Assembly: GCA_964655065.1 (NCBI GenBank)
Contig: CAZZLC010000012.1
Span: 86,703 to 150,702, forward strand
From: DRPG01 sp964655065
GTDB taxonomy: Bacteria; Myxococcota_A; UBA796; GCA-2862545
DNA: 64,000 bases
Reading direction: 5' to 3'
How positions within the stretch are numbered: position 1 is the first letter of the stretch; each line of letters begins with the position of its first letter. Below, piece after piece: positions 25,494 through 34,142 of the stretch. A program made the translations under genes and the position numbers. The notes under the pieces were generated by a model. That model worked only from the letters and a program-made list of their open reading frames with translations, made no database searches and was not told the DNA's origin.

Positions 25494-26257
25494 GATGGAT
25501 GTTCCTTTTCGGCGAATCGGTGGATGGCCTGGATGGTGTTGCGGACCCCCTTGGACGCGAACATCGCCGCCATCGAGTTCGGGACGCCGTTCCCGGGGTC
25601 CGAGTGGAGGTAGTACTCGACGTAGGTGGAGTTCTCGTCCAGGGCCACGAGGAACCAGGCGCCCTTCGAGAATCCGATGGGCTGGGCCCGACGGATGATC
25701 TTCTGCCCCCCGGCGCTGTGTACGAGACTCGCGTCGGTGGAGGAGTTGAAGGCGAGCTCGCGCACGGCACCGCCGCTCGCTTGCTGCACCGCGTGGTTGG
25801 CCTTCGGCATCCCGATCCACCACCGGCCCGCCACGAACGGCACGGGGATGGGCAGGAACTGCAGCACCTTCCTGCCGTCGCGACACCGCTTGCCTTCGAG
25901 CAGCTCGGAGTACTCGACCGCCGTGTAGCCGGGATGACGGGTCTCGTCGTTGAGCGCCGCCCACAGGCGTCCGATCGACACCGGCACGATCGCCATCCCG
26001 TAGGCGCGATTGCCGTTCGTGGAGTCGAGCAGTCCGGTCACGATGGCCCCACCGGCCACCTTGCGCAGGTCGCCGTCCCCTGGCAGCGGAGCTCCCTTCG
26101 CCCGACGGAGCTCTCGGTGGGCCTGAACAGCGGCCAGTCGCGCCGAGAGCGCTTCCGGCGTCCATCCAAACGCGGCGTTGTAGGCAAGGACCAGCAGGTA
26201 TAGGGCCAGTCGTCCTCCGGAGATTCGCCTAACCCGGGACTCCAGGGGAGCCATCGG
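25478..26257 (-). CDS. START/SRPBCC-like exported lipid-binding protein
   Basis: A 259-residue protein with an Arg-rich N-terminus and hydrophobic stretch (RLALYLLVLAYNAAFGW) acting as a signal or anchor. Residues about 85-255 show a START-like helix-grip fold: VPVSIGRLWAALNDETRHPGYTAVEYSELLEG (compare vDpeqvwavltDyery...v...evl), a middle beta sheet, and a final helix after YVEYYLHSDPGNGVPNSMAAMFASKGVRNTIQAI, the classic START C-terminal helix. START-like proteins bind lipids or hydrophobic ligands. ATG 26257 is preferred for the signal-like N-terminus. GTG 26383, just after the upstream gene, would add 42 residues and is a real alternative. Confidence 0.7.
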   Translation of the reverse strand, partial: PMAPLESRVRRISGGRLALYLLVLAYNAAFGWTPEALSARLAAVQAHRELRRAKGAPLPGDGDLRKVAGGAIVTGLLDSTNGNRAYGMAIVPVSIGRLWAALNDETRHPGYTAVEYSELLEGKRCRDGRKVLQFLPIPVPFVAGRWWIGMPKANHAVQQASGGAVRELAFNSSTDASLVHSAGGQKIIRRAQPIGFSKGAWFLVALDENSTYVEYYLHSDPGNGVPNSMAAMFASKGVRNTIQAIHRFAEKEHPSCAIE

Positions 26258-26375
26258 CGTTCCATCGCAAACATCAAGTCCCAAACCCGCGAGAACCGCC
26301 ACGTGCTTCACGCGAACGGACAATGCGAGGGAAACCGAGCCGTCATGGCCATCGACGACCGGTAGCCAGGTGAGG

Positions 26376-26999
26376 TCAGTCACCCTTCAGCGGTGCGTCG
26401 GGCTCGAGACCCAGGACGTCGGGGGGGCCCGGGGCGGGGGGCGCGGTTCGGAAGGGCTCGTGACGGTAGTACTTGGGCGTCTCGTCGAGCCGAAGGTGGA
26501 GCCAGGGCACTCCCCAGCCCGCGCTCGAGAACCAGACGGGCCGGGTGGGTCGGCCATCGAGCCACTGCTCGAGGGCGAGGGCGGAGCGGCGCCAGAACGC
26601 GTGCACCAGCGGCTCCGGGGCAGCCCGAAGGAATGCCGCGAGGTGACCGAACGGGTCGTCGGACCGGTTCGGTCGGGGAACCACGAGCAGCGCGGTCCGC
26701 GAGAGGTTGGGAAACACGAGCACCGGCTCGTCGCTGGTCGCGAAGTGCGATGCGAACGTGGTCGCGTCGGCGGTGCGGTCGTCCATGCCGTGGGCGGGCA
26801 GCACCACGAACTCGAAGGGTCGGTCGCGAGCGTCGCCGCGCACGGGCGAGGTCTCGAAGAACACGGCGGGGTGGCCCTTGCGCAGGATGCGCTGGGTCAG
26901 CTCGTCGGCGAGGGCTGGGTCGTCGCGGAGCCCCTCGACGACCTGGCCCCAGGTGCGGGGCCCGAGCGGGGTGCGGAGGGTCTCAACGGAGTGCGGCAC
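26376..26999 (-). CDS. DUF6940-like family protein
   Basis: A 207-residue cytosolic-looking protein. The pattern PAVFFETSPV, RPFEFVVLPAHGM, VLVFPNLSRTALLVVPRP, DPFGHLAAFLRAAP and the C-terminal WFSSAGWGVPWLHLRLDETPKYY matches what I recall of the DUF6940 family (compare STAGLGVxWLHVRLDxxPKYY). Its biochemical role is unknown. GTG 26999 has GGAGGAG seven bases upstream and overlaps the end of the kinase-like gene by 17 bases. Its location between a kinase-like protein and a lipid-binding protein gives no clear function. Confidence 0.7.
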   Translation of the reverse strand: MPHSVETLRTPLGPRTWGQVVEGLRDDPALADELTQRILRKGHPAVFFETSPVRGDARDRPFEFVVLPAHGMDDRTADATTFASHFATSDEPVLVFPNLSRTALLVVPRPNRSDDPFGHLAAFLRAAPEPLVHAFWRRSALALEQWLDGRPTRPVWFSSAGWGVPWLHLRLDETPKYYRHEPFRTAPPAPGPPDVLGLEPDAPLKGD

Positions 27000-29193
27000 G
27001 GATCGGCTCCTCCTCGGTGCCCAGAAGGCACGTTCGCCGAGGCGCGTCGCGCAGCATGCGCCGAAGCTCGAGCCACGGCACGTCGGGGGCGCGGCGACGC
27101 AGTCGACGGGGCACCGTGGCGTCGGCACAGCCGATGGCCGCGAGCCCCAGCACGTCGCAGAAGTGGTCCCACGAGCCGGTCCGGGCTCGCCCGACGGGGA
27201 GCCCCCGGGCGTCCACCTCCCGATAGGTGCAGGCGAGGCCACCACCACGGAAGATCTTTGCCACCTCTGGATAGGCCCCCACGAGCGAGGTCCGCCCCCG
27301 ACGCTCCAACAGTCGGTCGCTCCAGGCGAAGAACGCAGCGTAGTTGCGGGCCCAGCCGGAGATCGCGACGCAGTCCTCGTTCATCTCGTCGCCGTTGACC
27401 GGAGCCTGGTCCAGCAGAGGCCAGGCCTCCTCGCAGTGAAGGTGCGCGAGCGCGGTGTGCTCGGCCACCCCGAGCACGTCGCCCTCGCGCTGAGCCCGCA
27501 GCGTGAGGTGCATCTGCAGCACCTCGGCCGCCCAGTGGATCTCGACCGCGAGCCACGCGGGACGGCCCTCGTCCCCGTCCTCGTCGAGGAGGGCGAAGAG
27601 GCGCTCGGCCTCGTCACACCGCGCGGTCCGCGTGGGGGCTCCGTCCGCGGTGGACGGCATGAGCCGGCAGGCAGCCGACATCGTCATCGCCCTGGCGAAC
27701 AGGCCCTCTACCGTGTCGCTGGCGTCCCGGGTCTCTCGACTCGCCCTCGCCCACTTCGAGGCATCCCAGTCCGCAGTGCTGAAGTGCCATCGCTGACTCC
27801 AGACGAAGGCGAGTGCGCGGAGGCCCAGTGCCTCGGGCGACGGATCGCGAAGCACCGCGGCCGACGCCGCGTCGACGATACGATCGATCTCCGCCTGCCC
27901 GTTGAAGTCCGGGTCGGTCTTGTGGCGACGTAGCGCCTCGCGCAGGTCCACCACTACGTCCTCGTCGGCCGTGGTCGGGACGGCGACGGTCTCCCCGCTC
28001 TCGGGCGTCGCGAACCGGACCCCCACGATCGCGAGGAGGCCGACGAGACCTGCCCCGAGCAGGATGGGCAGCCGAAAGCCCCTCGCCGGCCGAGGCGGGC
28101 GTCCGGAGGCGCTGGGTACGATGTCGGCGACCTCGAGCTCGGGCGCGGCCGACTTCTGGGGAGGTGCTCGATCCGGCGCCAGCGGGACAACGGGGATGGG
28201 GTCTTCGACGCGGGTGGTCTCGTCGCTCGGTGGAGGCGAGGAGGGGAGAACCACGGTCGACCCAAAGGCGGGCAGCGAGCGGGGATCCGCGAAGCCCTCG
28301 AGTCCGGCGGTCTCGCCCTTCAGCACCGCCGCCACCGCCGCGGCGCGGGGGCGGGCCTGCGGAATCGGGCGGAGGCAGGCCCGCAGCACCTCCACCCAGC
28401 GTGGGGGCAGCGCATCGCGGACGGTCGCGGGCAGCTCGTCGGCCGTCACCGCACGCACCGCCTCGGCGGGGGGACGCCCCAGCCACTGAGAGGCGGCCAG
28501 CGCTCCGAAGGACCAGACATCCGAGGTCAAGTACGCCTCGTAGGCCGAGACCTGCTCGGGAGCCGCATAGCCGGGGGTGTACTCGAGGCTGCGGACCGGT
28601 GCGTCGACGCCGGGCACCTCGCGCATCGTCTCGAGGTCGACCAGCACGGTCTCTTGTCCAGCATCCCCGACGATGACGTTGGTGGGCTTGAGATCGCCGT
28701 AGAAGATGCCGTAGCGGTGGAGCGTGGCGAGGTTCACCGCGATCTGGCGCAGGGTCTCGGCTCGCGCGTCGCCGTCGAGGTGCGGCCACGCCTTGTCCAG
28801 GGTCTCGCCCGGGACCCAGGCGGTCGAGGCCCAGACGTAGCCATGGCCGGTCGGGGGAACGGCCTCGCGAATGCCCTCGCCCTCGCGAACCTGGAGCACG
28901 CCAGCGTCGACGACCTGGGCGATGCCCATCTCGTCCTCGGGAAGGCGGGCTCGTACGCGAAAGCCCTCGAGAGTGCGACTGACCTCGGCGGGCAGCCCCT
29001 CGATGGACCCCCGCCCGCGCAGGACGACGCCCTGGAGCGTGCTCCCGAAGTGCAGAGGCACCGGAGTGAGGAGCACCAACGTCGCGCAGTCGCCCGAGGG
29101 ACGTCGGGTGTGGATGACGAGGCGTTCGCCCTCGACGCGGCGCAGGACCTTGATGGCCTGGTGACCGGGAGGCACCAGGGTGGGCCCGCTCAT
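26983..29193 (-). CDS. Divergent transmembrane Ser/Thr kinase-like protein
   Basis: A 736-residue protein with a kinase-like region (residues about 20-300), a disordered linker, one membrane helix (LPILLGAGLVGLLAIVGVRF, about 370-390) and a helical repeat C-terminus of about 320 residues. The catalytic loop is YGDLKPTNVIV (Asp167 kept; HRD changed to YGD), the metal site is VDLETMRE (Asp186 kept; DFG changed to DLE), and the activation end is GYAAPEQ. The glycine loop and the ATP-anchoring Lys are not evident. It may be a weak kinase, another phosphotransferase or a pseudokinase. ATGA overlap ties it to the SEDS-PBP gene upstream. Confidence 0.78.
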   Translation of the reverse strand: MSGPTLVPPGHQAIKVLRRVEGERLVIHTRRPSGDCATLVLLTPVPLHFGSTLQGVVLRGRGSIEGLPAEVSRTLEGFRVRARLPEDEMGIAQVVDAGVLQVREGEGIREAVPPTGHGYVWASTAWVPGETLDKAWPHLDGDARAETLRQIAVNLATLHRYGIFYGDLKPTNVIVGDAGQETVLVDLETMREVPGVDAPVRSLEYTPGYAAPEQVSAYEAYLTSDVWSFGALAASQWLGRPPAEAVRAVTADELPATVRDALPPRWVEVLRACLRPIPQARPRAAAVAAVLKGETAGLEGFADPRSLPAFGSTVVLPSSPPPSDETTRVEDPIPVVPLAPDRAPPQKSAAPELEVADIVPSASGRPPRPARGFRLPILLGAGLVGLLAIVGVRFATPESGETVAVPTTADEDVVVDLREALRRHKTDPDFNGQAEIDRIVDAASAAVLRDPSPEALGLRALAFVWSQRWHFSTADWDASKWARASRETRDASDTVEGLFARAMTMSAACRLMPSTADGAPTRTARCDEAERLFALLDEDGDEGRPAWLAVEIHWAAEVLQMHLTLRAQREGDVLGVAEHTALAHLHCEEAWPLLDQAPVNGDEMNEDCVAISGWARNYAAFFAWSDRLLERRGRTSLVGAYPEVAKIFRGGGLACTYREVDARGLPVGRARTGSWDHFCDVLGLAAIGCADATVPRRLRRRAPDVPWLELRRMLRDAPRRTCLLGTEEEPIRAALR

Positions 29194-32100
29194 CGACCGC
29201 CTCCGAACCAGCCCAGGTCTTGGGCTGCCGACAGGATTCTTAGCGCGGCGGGCGCCGCCGCGGAGGCTCCCGTTCCCCCACGGGCGACGAGGACGGCGAT
29301 GGCAAGCCGATCCTCGGCGGTCTCACCGCATGCTTCCGCCGTGTCCGGCTCCGCAATGGCGACGAACCACGAGTGGGGAGGCAAGCCGGCCTCACCCACC
29401 TCGACGCCGTAGGGCACCTCGTCGACGATGCCCAGCTGGTCGGCAGTCCCCGTCTTGCCGTAGACCCTCACCCCGTCGGGCGCGCGAAGCCGGCGGCCGG
29501 TGCCTTCGGTCATCGTGCTGCGCATTCCGGCCAGGATGGCCCGTAGTCCCTCGGGGTGGTCGACGACGCGGACCTCGTCGCAGCGGGCGCCGAAGCGCAG
29601 GTGGGGGGAGCAGGTCCGCACCACGCCGTCGGCCGCGACCGTGGCCACCATTCGCGCCGCCTGCAGGACCGACATCGCGGTGGCCCCCTGACCGAACCCC
29701 GTGGAGGCGAGGGCGCGGCTGTCCGCCGGACCGGCGGCGAAGCGGTCGGACCAGCCGATGGGCAATCCGGCGCCCACGAGGTCCGCGAAGGGTTCTGGCC
29801 CGAGGTCGAGCGCGATCTGGCCGAAGGTCACGTTGCAGCTCTGGCCGATGGCCTCGCGGAGGTCCACGCGGCCGTGGGGCTCGTCGCGGAAGTAGTCGTG
29901 GATGGCTCGGCCCCAGCCGGGGCGAGTGAACCGGGGACCGTCACGGTCGCGATCCACACACGGCCATGCCCGCACCGAGGTCGTCTCGCAGCCCACCCCC
30001 CGCATCGGCCACTGCTCTCGGGCGACCACGAGGCTCGTGAACACCTTGCCGATCGAGCCCGCCTGGAGGATTCCCCGCCGGCCCGTCAGGTCGCTCCACG
30101 GGCCGTAGACGCCGACGAAGTCGGGGTCGCCTCGACGGACCGGCCCGAGCCAGGCCGCCGGGTCGCCAGGGTCGAAGTCCGGCACCTGGGCCCGGACGAG
30201 CACTTCGCCGGACGCGACGTCGATCACCACCGCGGCGGCGGCGCGACCGCGGCGCTCCACCGCCTCGGCGAGGATGTCGGCCGCGGCCCGCTGAAGGTCG
30301 CCGTCCAGGGTCAGGGTGATCGAGCGCGAGGTCACCGGGCCGAAGTGCTCGGCAATCGCGGCCGCACGCTCGCTCGGTGCCCGATGGAGGACGGGTACGA
30401 GCGGACGGTAATCGGGAGCAGAGAGCGGGACCTGACGCACCGGCTCGCCGGTGACTCGCTCGTGGCGGTCCGCCCGTCGCTGGTCTCGGGGTCGCACGCG
30501 CCGGGTGGGGCTCACGAAGAGCAACCGCTCGCCGTCACCGGCGGCGGCCAGCCAGATCGACGGGCCATCGTCTGCCTCGCCATACCCCCGGAGACGCTTG
30601 GCGAAGTGCTTCTCGATCGACCAGTCGGGACGCAGCACCTCGGGGGTGGACGGGCCGAGCAGCGTCCCGAGCCGAGCCCCCAGCGGGTAACGGCGCGCGC
30701 CCTCGGGATCGTCCTCCGCGAGCACGCGTCCGCGACGATCCAGGATGGAGCCACGCGGCACCTGACTCGCGATGGCCTCGATGCGCCGATCGTGGCGGAC
30801 GACCACCGTGCCGTCGGCCAAGGTGGTGACCACCCCGCGAGCCGTCGTGGCGGTGGACAGCACCACCCCCTGCACGACCAGGACGGCCAGCGCGACGAGA
30901 AACGTGGCCCCGAGCCCCGCGCCCACCCCCAGGACGCCGTCCCGCAGCTGGTCGAGCTCGTCGGTGTTCGCGCGGACCGCGCCGTCCCGCGCCAGCGCGC
31001 CGACGAGCGCGACCAGCGCGAGGAAGGCGACCATCGAGGTTCGGCCCGCGGAGAGGAACGGGACCACCACCCCGGTGAGGGGAAGCATCCCGGTCGTGCC
31101 CCCGAAGATGACCAGCCACTGGTGCGTGAGGAGGGCTCCAGACCCAGTCGCGAGGAGCACGCGCTCCGGCGTGCGGCTCCGCGCTGCGGTCCAGATGCAC
31201 GAGGCGACCACGACGAACAGCAGCCCGAGGTAGGTTGCCACCCCGAGGACCCCGAGCTCCTCGGCGAGGTGGGCGAGCACCAGGTCCGTCTGTCCCGCGG
31301 GGAGGGCCCCGATCGCCGCCTGACCGAATCCCTGACCGAACCACCCGCCAGCTGCGATCGCCCACCGCGAAGCCGCCAGCTGATCGCCGCCGGGCAGCGC
31401 GTTGAGCCACGGGTCGAGCCACATCCGCATCCGCACGGTGAGGGTCTGCGAGCCGACGACCTCGGGCGCACTCGCGAGGACGACGACCACCAGCGCGACC
31501 AGCCCGAGCGCGCCGAGGGCCCACAGCGGGGAACGCGTGACGACGGTGAACAGGGTGAGGAAGGTGAGGCCCAGGATGAGCAGGGGCCCGAGGTCCCGAA
31601 CGAGGAACAGCCCGGCCAGGATCCCCAGGAGGACCAGGACGGCCGGCAAGAGCACCCGAGGACGGGGAACCCGGAGGAGGCCGCGCACGAAGTGGTTGCG
31701 CTGCCAGCGGATCATCTGGGCCCGCCGGCCGAGGAACCCGGCCACGAAGACGACGAAGCCGAGCTTGACGAGCTCGAGCGGCTGGAAGGGCCCAAGATTG
31801 ATGCGGGTCTGGGTGCCCTCGGGTCCCGAGCCGAACGCCCACAGCAAGGCGAACGTGACGATGATCCCGTCCAGGACGATGCGTCGTCTGGCCATCAGGA
31901 CCCGCTCCCAGTCGAACGGGGCGGCGAGGATCGCCCCGCCGACCAGTCCGCCCACGAGGACGCCGTTCGCGAACTCGGGTCCCGGCCAGCCGGGACCGCG
32001 CAGCGGGTCGCCGTAGCCCATCTGGACGACGAACCCGAGCCCCACGGCGGCGAGGGTCGCGGGGAGGAGGAGGGGCACCGAGATCGACGGACCGAGGCCG

Positions 32101-32333
32101 CGCAGCCGGCTGACGACGCTGCCCGCGACCAGGGCGAGCGCTCCGGCTCCGAGCTGGATCGAGGCCCAGGTGGCGGCGGCTCGGACCGCCTCCGTCGTAC
32201 GCACCAGCTCGCCGGTCCGCTCGGCGGCCTGGAGGAGCGCCGCGTCGAGGGCCTGGTGGGCGGACACCACGGCGACGGCCACGGCGAGTGCGGCGAGTCC
32301 GACCTCGATGCCCCAGGCGATGCGCGGGCTCAT
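29190..32333 (-). CDS. SEDS glycosyltransferase (FtsW/RodA) fused to class B penicillin-binding protein
   Basis: A single 1047-residue polypeptide predicted to polymerise and cross-link peptidoglycan. Residues about 1-440 form a multi-pass SEDS domain with FQPLELVKLGFVVFVAGFLGRR, FLVRDLGPLLILGLTFL, a GQGFGQAAIGALPAGQTDLV loop with HLAEELG, and LPLTGVVVPFLSAGRTSM. A further membrane helix (FLVALAVLVVQGVVL) leads to a class B PBP: a pedestal domain, then the transpeptidase with SxxK at Ser760-Ile-Gly-Lys763, SxN at Ser832-Cys-Asn834 and KTG at 960-962. All three motifs are intact, and no stop or frameshift lies between the halves. ATG 32333 is chosen; GTG 32369 would add 12 residues. Upstream are two FHA-type genes, downstream a kinase-like gene. 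Confidence 0.93.
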   Translation of the reverse strand: MSPRIAWGIEVGLAALAVAVAVVSAHQALDAALLQAAERTGELVRTTEAVRAAATWASIQLGAGALALVAGSVVSRLRGLGPSISVPLLLPATLAAVGLGFVVQMGYGDPLRGPGWPGPEFANGVLVGGLVGGAILAAPFDWERVLMARRRIVLDGIIVTFALLWAFGSGPEGTQTRINLGPFQPLELVKLGFVVFVAGFLGRRAQMIRWQRNHFVRGLLRVPRPRVLLPAVLVLLGILAGLFLVRDLGPLLILGLTFLTLFTVVTRSPLWALGALGLVALVVVVLASAPEVVGSQTLTVRMRMWLDPWLNALPGGDQLAASRWAIAAGGWFGQGFGQAAIGALPAGQTDLVLAHLAEELGVLGVATYLGLLFVVVASCIWTAARSRTPERVLLATGSGALLTHQWLVIFGGTTGMLPLTGVVVPFLSAGRTSMVAFLALVALVGALARDGAVRANTDELDQLRDGVLGVGAGLGATFLVALAVLVVQGVVLSTATTARGVVTTLADGTVVVRHDRRIEAIASQVPRGSILDRRGRVLAEDDPEGARRYPLGARLGTLLGPSTPEVLRPDWSIEKHFAKRLRGYGEADDGPSIWLAAAGDGERLLFVSPTRRVRPRDQRRADRHERVTGEPVRQVPLSAPDYRPLVPVLHRAPSERAAAIAEHFGPVTSRSITLTLDGDLQRAAADILAEAVERRGRAAAAVVIDVASGEVLVRAQVPDFDPGDPAAWLGPVRRGDPDFVGVYGPWSDLTGRRGILQAGSIGKVFTSLVVAREQWPMRGVGCETTSVRAWPCVDRDRDGPRFTRPGWGRAIHDYFRDEPHGRVDLREAIGQSCNVTFGQIALDLGPEPFADLVGAGLPIGWSDRFAAGPADSRALASTGFGQGATAMSVLQAARMVATVAADGVVRTCSPHLRFGARCDEVRVVDHPEGLRAILAGMRSTMTEGTGRRLRAPDGVRVYGKTGTADQLGIVDEVPYGVEVGEAGLPPHSWFVAIAEPDTAEACGETAEDRLAIAVLVARGGTGASAAAPAALRILSAAQDLGWFGGGR

Positions 32334-32382
32334 CGGCGACCGCCAGCCCGCGGCGCCGCGGCGTCCCACCGGGGCGACGGTC

Positions 32383-33237
32383 TCACGAGCCGGCAGGGAC
32401 GAGGGAGAGGACGAGTGCGCCGTTGGAAAGATCGATCTCGACAGGGAGGCCGTTCACCGCGAGCTGCCCACCGGGGCGAACCAGTCGGCCGTCGACCTGC
32501 ACGGCGTTGGCCGACGACAACCGACCAATCACCGTGATCCCGGAGAGATCGAGCTCGATGTACAGCTGGCGTCGGTTCACCTCGCTCGGCGCTCCGTGGA
32601 GCGCGACGAAGGAACCGGCCGCGTCGGGGTGGGGGCGCCCCAACACCACCCTGAGACCGGGAGGCACGGCGGCTTCGTGGTTGCCCCACCTCACCACCAG
32701 CCCCGACGGGGACGCGTCGTTCCCGGTCGCGAGGGGGTCGCCGGGGTCGGTGACCCGCCGTGTATCGGTGGAGGGGGTCAGAGCGGCGTCGCGGCTGGCG
32801 CGTACGGTCACCGCACCGGTGGGCACGGCGTCCCCGTCGGACCAGGCGTGGAACGAGGGCTGCACGACCACCGTGCTCGGCGGGAGGCGCTCCCCCTCGC
32901 TCACCAGGAGATCCACGTTGAGCCCGCCCATCAGCGTGGCGTCGCCGACCTGGAACCGCTCCTGCAGCAAGGCGGCGAGGTCGTGCTCGAGCCGGCGCAC
33001 GATTGGCGCGAGGCCGTCGAAGTCCTCCTGGGCCATGAAGATCCGGTAGTCGTTCCACATCAGACGCTTTCCCCGGACGTCGCGGTGGTCGCAGTGCTCC
33101 ATCACCGCCAGCACCGCCTTGGCCACGAGGTAGGGATCGACCCGAACTCGCCGCTGGGCGAGCCTACGCCAGAAGCCGCCCTCGAGGGCGACCAGATCGA
33201 CCTGGAAGTTGCGCTCGTCGCGCTGGGTGACCGCCAT
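32383..33237 (-). CDS. FhaA-like protein: DUF3662-type N-terminus plus FHA domain
   Basis: A 284-residue protein. The N-terminal 120 residues (GGFWRRLAQRRVRVDPYLVAKAVLAVMEHCDHRD..., WNDYRIFMAQEDFDGLAPIVRRLEHDLAALLQERF) follow the DUF3662 pattern of actinobacterial FhaA. The C-terminal 90 residues form an FHA domain, which binds phosphothreonine (VVLGRPHPDAAGSF..., EVNRRQLYIELDLSGITVIGRLSSANAVQVDGR). The usual SxxH is replaced by VNRRQ, so the phosphopeptide contact may be altered. ATG 33237 overlaps the stop of the preceding FHA gene by one base (TGATG). In Actinobacteria FhaA regulates peptidoglycan synthesis with a kinase and a lipid II flippase; a similar role is inferred. Confidence 0.72.
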   Translation of the reverse strand: MAVTQRDERNFQVDLVALEGGFWRRLAQRRVRVDPYLVAKAVLAVMEHCDHRDVRGKRLMWNDYRIFMAQEDFDGLAPIVRRLEHDLAALLQERFQVGDATLMGGLNVDLLVSEGERLPPSTVVVQPSFHAWSDGDAVPTGAVTVRASRDAALTPSTDTRRVTDPGDPLATGNDASPSGLVVRWGNHEAAVPPGLRVVLGRPHPDAAGSFVALHGAPSEVNRRQLYIELDLSGITVIGRLSSANAVQVDGRLVRPGGQLAVNGLPVEIDLSNGALVLSLVPAGS

Positions 33238-33983
33238 CAGTGCTCCGTCTCCGTGGCCTCACCGCCTTCCTCGACGAGGCGAACGCGAAGCACCCGTCCG
33301 GCACCGTCCGAGAACTCGACCAGGTCCCCGGGCCGCACCGGTGACCAGCCCTCGATGGTGCGACTCGGCCGCGTCCGCTCTCCGCTCGGTCGCTCGACCG
33401 CGAGAGTGTCTCCCTGGTCGAGTGCCTGCAGCCGCAGGTGGTGGCCCATGCGCCGCACCCGCGCCGCTCGACGGCTCACGAAGGCGTCTTCCCAGGTCAC
33501 GACGAGGTCGTTGCGCTCTGCGAGGTCGCCTGGCCCGTGGTGCTGGCCTCGACCGACTCTCAGATCACGCTTCGAGGTCGGCACGGACAGCACGTCGCCC
33601 TGACGGTCTCCGTCCAGGACGTCGAGGGTGAGTCCCACGGGCTTCACGAACTCGCTCACCTCGACGTCGTCGACCTCGCCGGCTTCGACTGTGTAGAGGC
33701 GCAGAGGGTGCGCGGTCTGCGGCAGGTCGACGAGCCGGTTCTCCAGTCGGTGGGCGACCTCTTGGTCGAAGTCCGGGTCCTCGACCAGCGACCGGATGAC
33801 CTGGAGGCTGCCGTCGGCAACGCGTACCGTGACCTGGACCTCGTCGGGCAGGCGCACTGCCCCGCGGCGGCCTCGCGTGCGCATGGCGACGATCCGATCG
33901 ACGACCTGACGGGCGAGGCTGTCCCCGGTGAGCTCGGTCGCGCCACCGGTCAGCGCTCGTCGAACCAGCTCCCACCAGGCCAT
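33237..33983 (-). CDS. FHA-domain protein, first gene of envelope cluster
   Basis: A 248-residue protein with an FhaA-like N-terminal region (MAWWELVRRALTG..., LPDEVQVTVRVADGSLQVIRSLVEDPDFDQEV) and a C-terminal FHA-like domain: LRVGRGQHHG, NDLVVTWEDAFVSRRAARVRRMGHHLRLQALD. The GR turn and the VSRRAA (compare VSRxHA) segment are visible, with His replaced by Ala. ATG 33983 has GGGGTGAG as ribosome site. The downstream gene begins at its stop codon. The 159 bases before the divergent giant lipoprotein gene should carry the promoter for this cluster; I could not assign its boxes. Confidence 0.7.
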   Translation of the reverse strand: MAWWELVRRALTGGATELTGDSLARQVVDRIVAMRTRGRRGAVRLPDEVQVTVRVADGSLQVIRSLVEDPDFDQEVAHRLENRLVDLPQTAHPLRLYTVEAGEVDDVEVSEFVKPVGLTLDVLDGDRQGDVLSVPTSKRDLRVGRGQHHGPGDLAERNDLVVTWEDAFVSRRAARVRRMGHHLRLQALDQGDTLAVERPSGERTRPSRTIEGWSPVRPGDLVEFSDGAGRVLRVRLVEEGGEATETEH

Positions 33984-34084
33984 CTCACCCCCTGAACGGG
34001 CCGCGGTCTGCGCCGTTCGCCGTCACGAGCCGACGCTCCGCAGATTCGTCGACGTAACGAGGACCACGTTGAGCGGCTGCTCTC

Positions 34085-34113
34085 GTGACGGAACGGGAAT
34101 CCTGGCGTACAAT
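34085..34113 (+). promoter_or_regulatory. Candidate sigma-70-type promoter for the giant MopE-like lipoprotein
   Basis: A TACAAT -10 hexamer at 34108-34113 (one mismatch from TATAAT) is preceded, with a 17-base spacer, by GTGACG at 34085-34090 as a partial -35. It lies 29 bases before the GTG start at 34143, in an otherwise GC-rich divergent intergenic region. A T-rich run (34124-34129) follows. Confidence 0.45.
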
Positions 34114-34142
34114 GCCGGGACGCTTTTTTGCGGAGCTCGCTT

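Noticed and set aside
29556..32537. A 993-codon frame antisense to the SEDS-PBP gene
   Set aside because: Gln/Arg/Asp-rich shadow translation without hydrophobic core or motifs.
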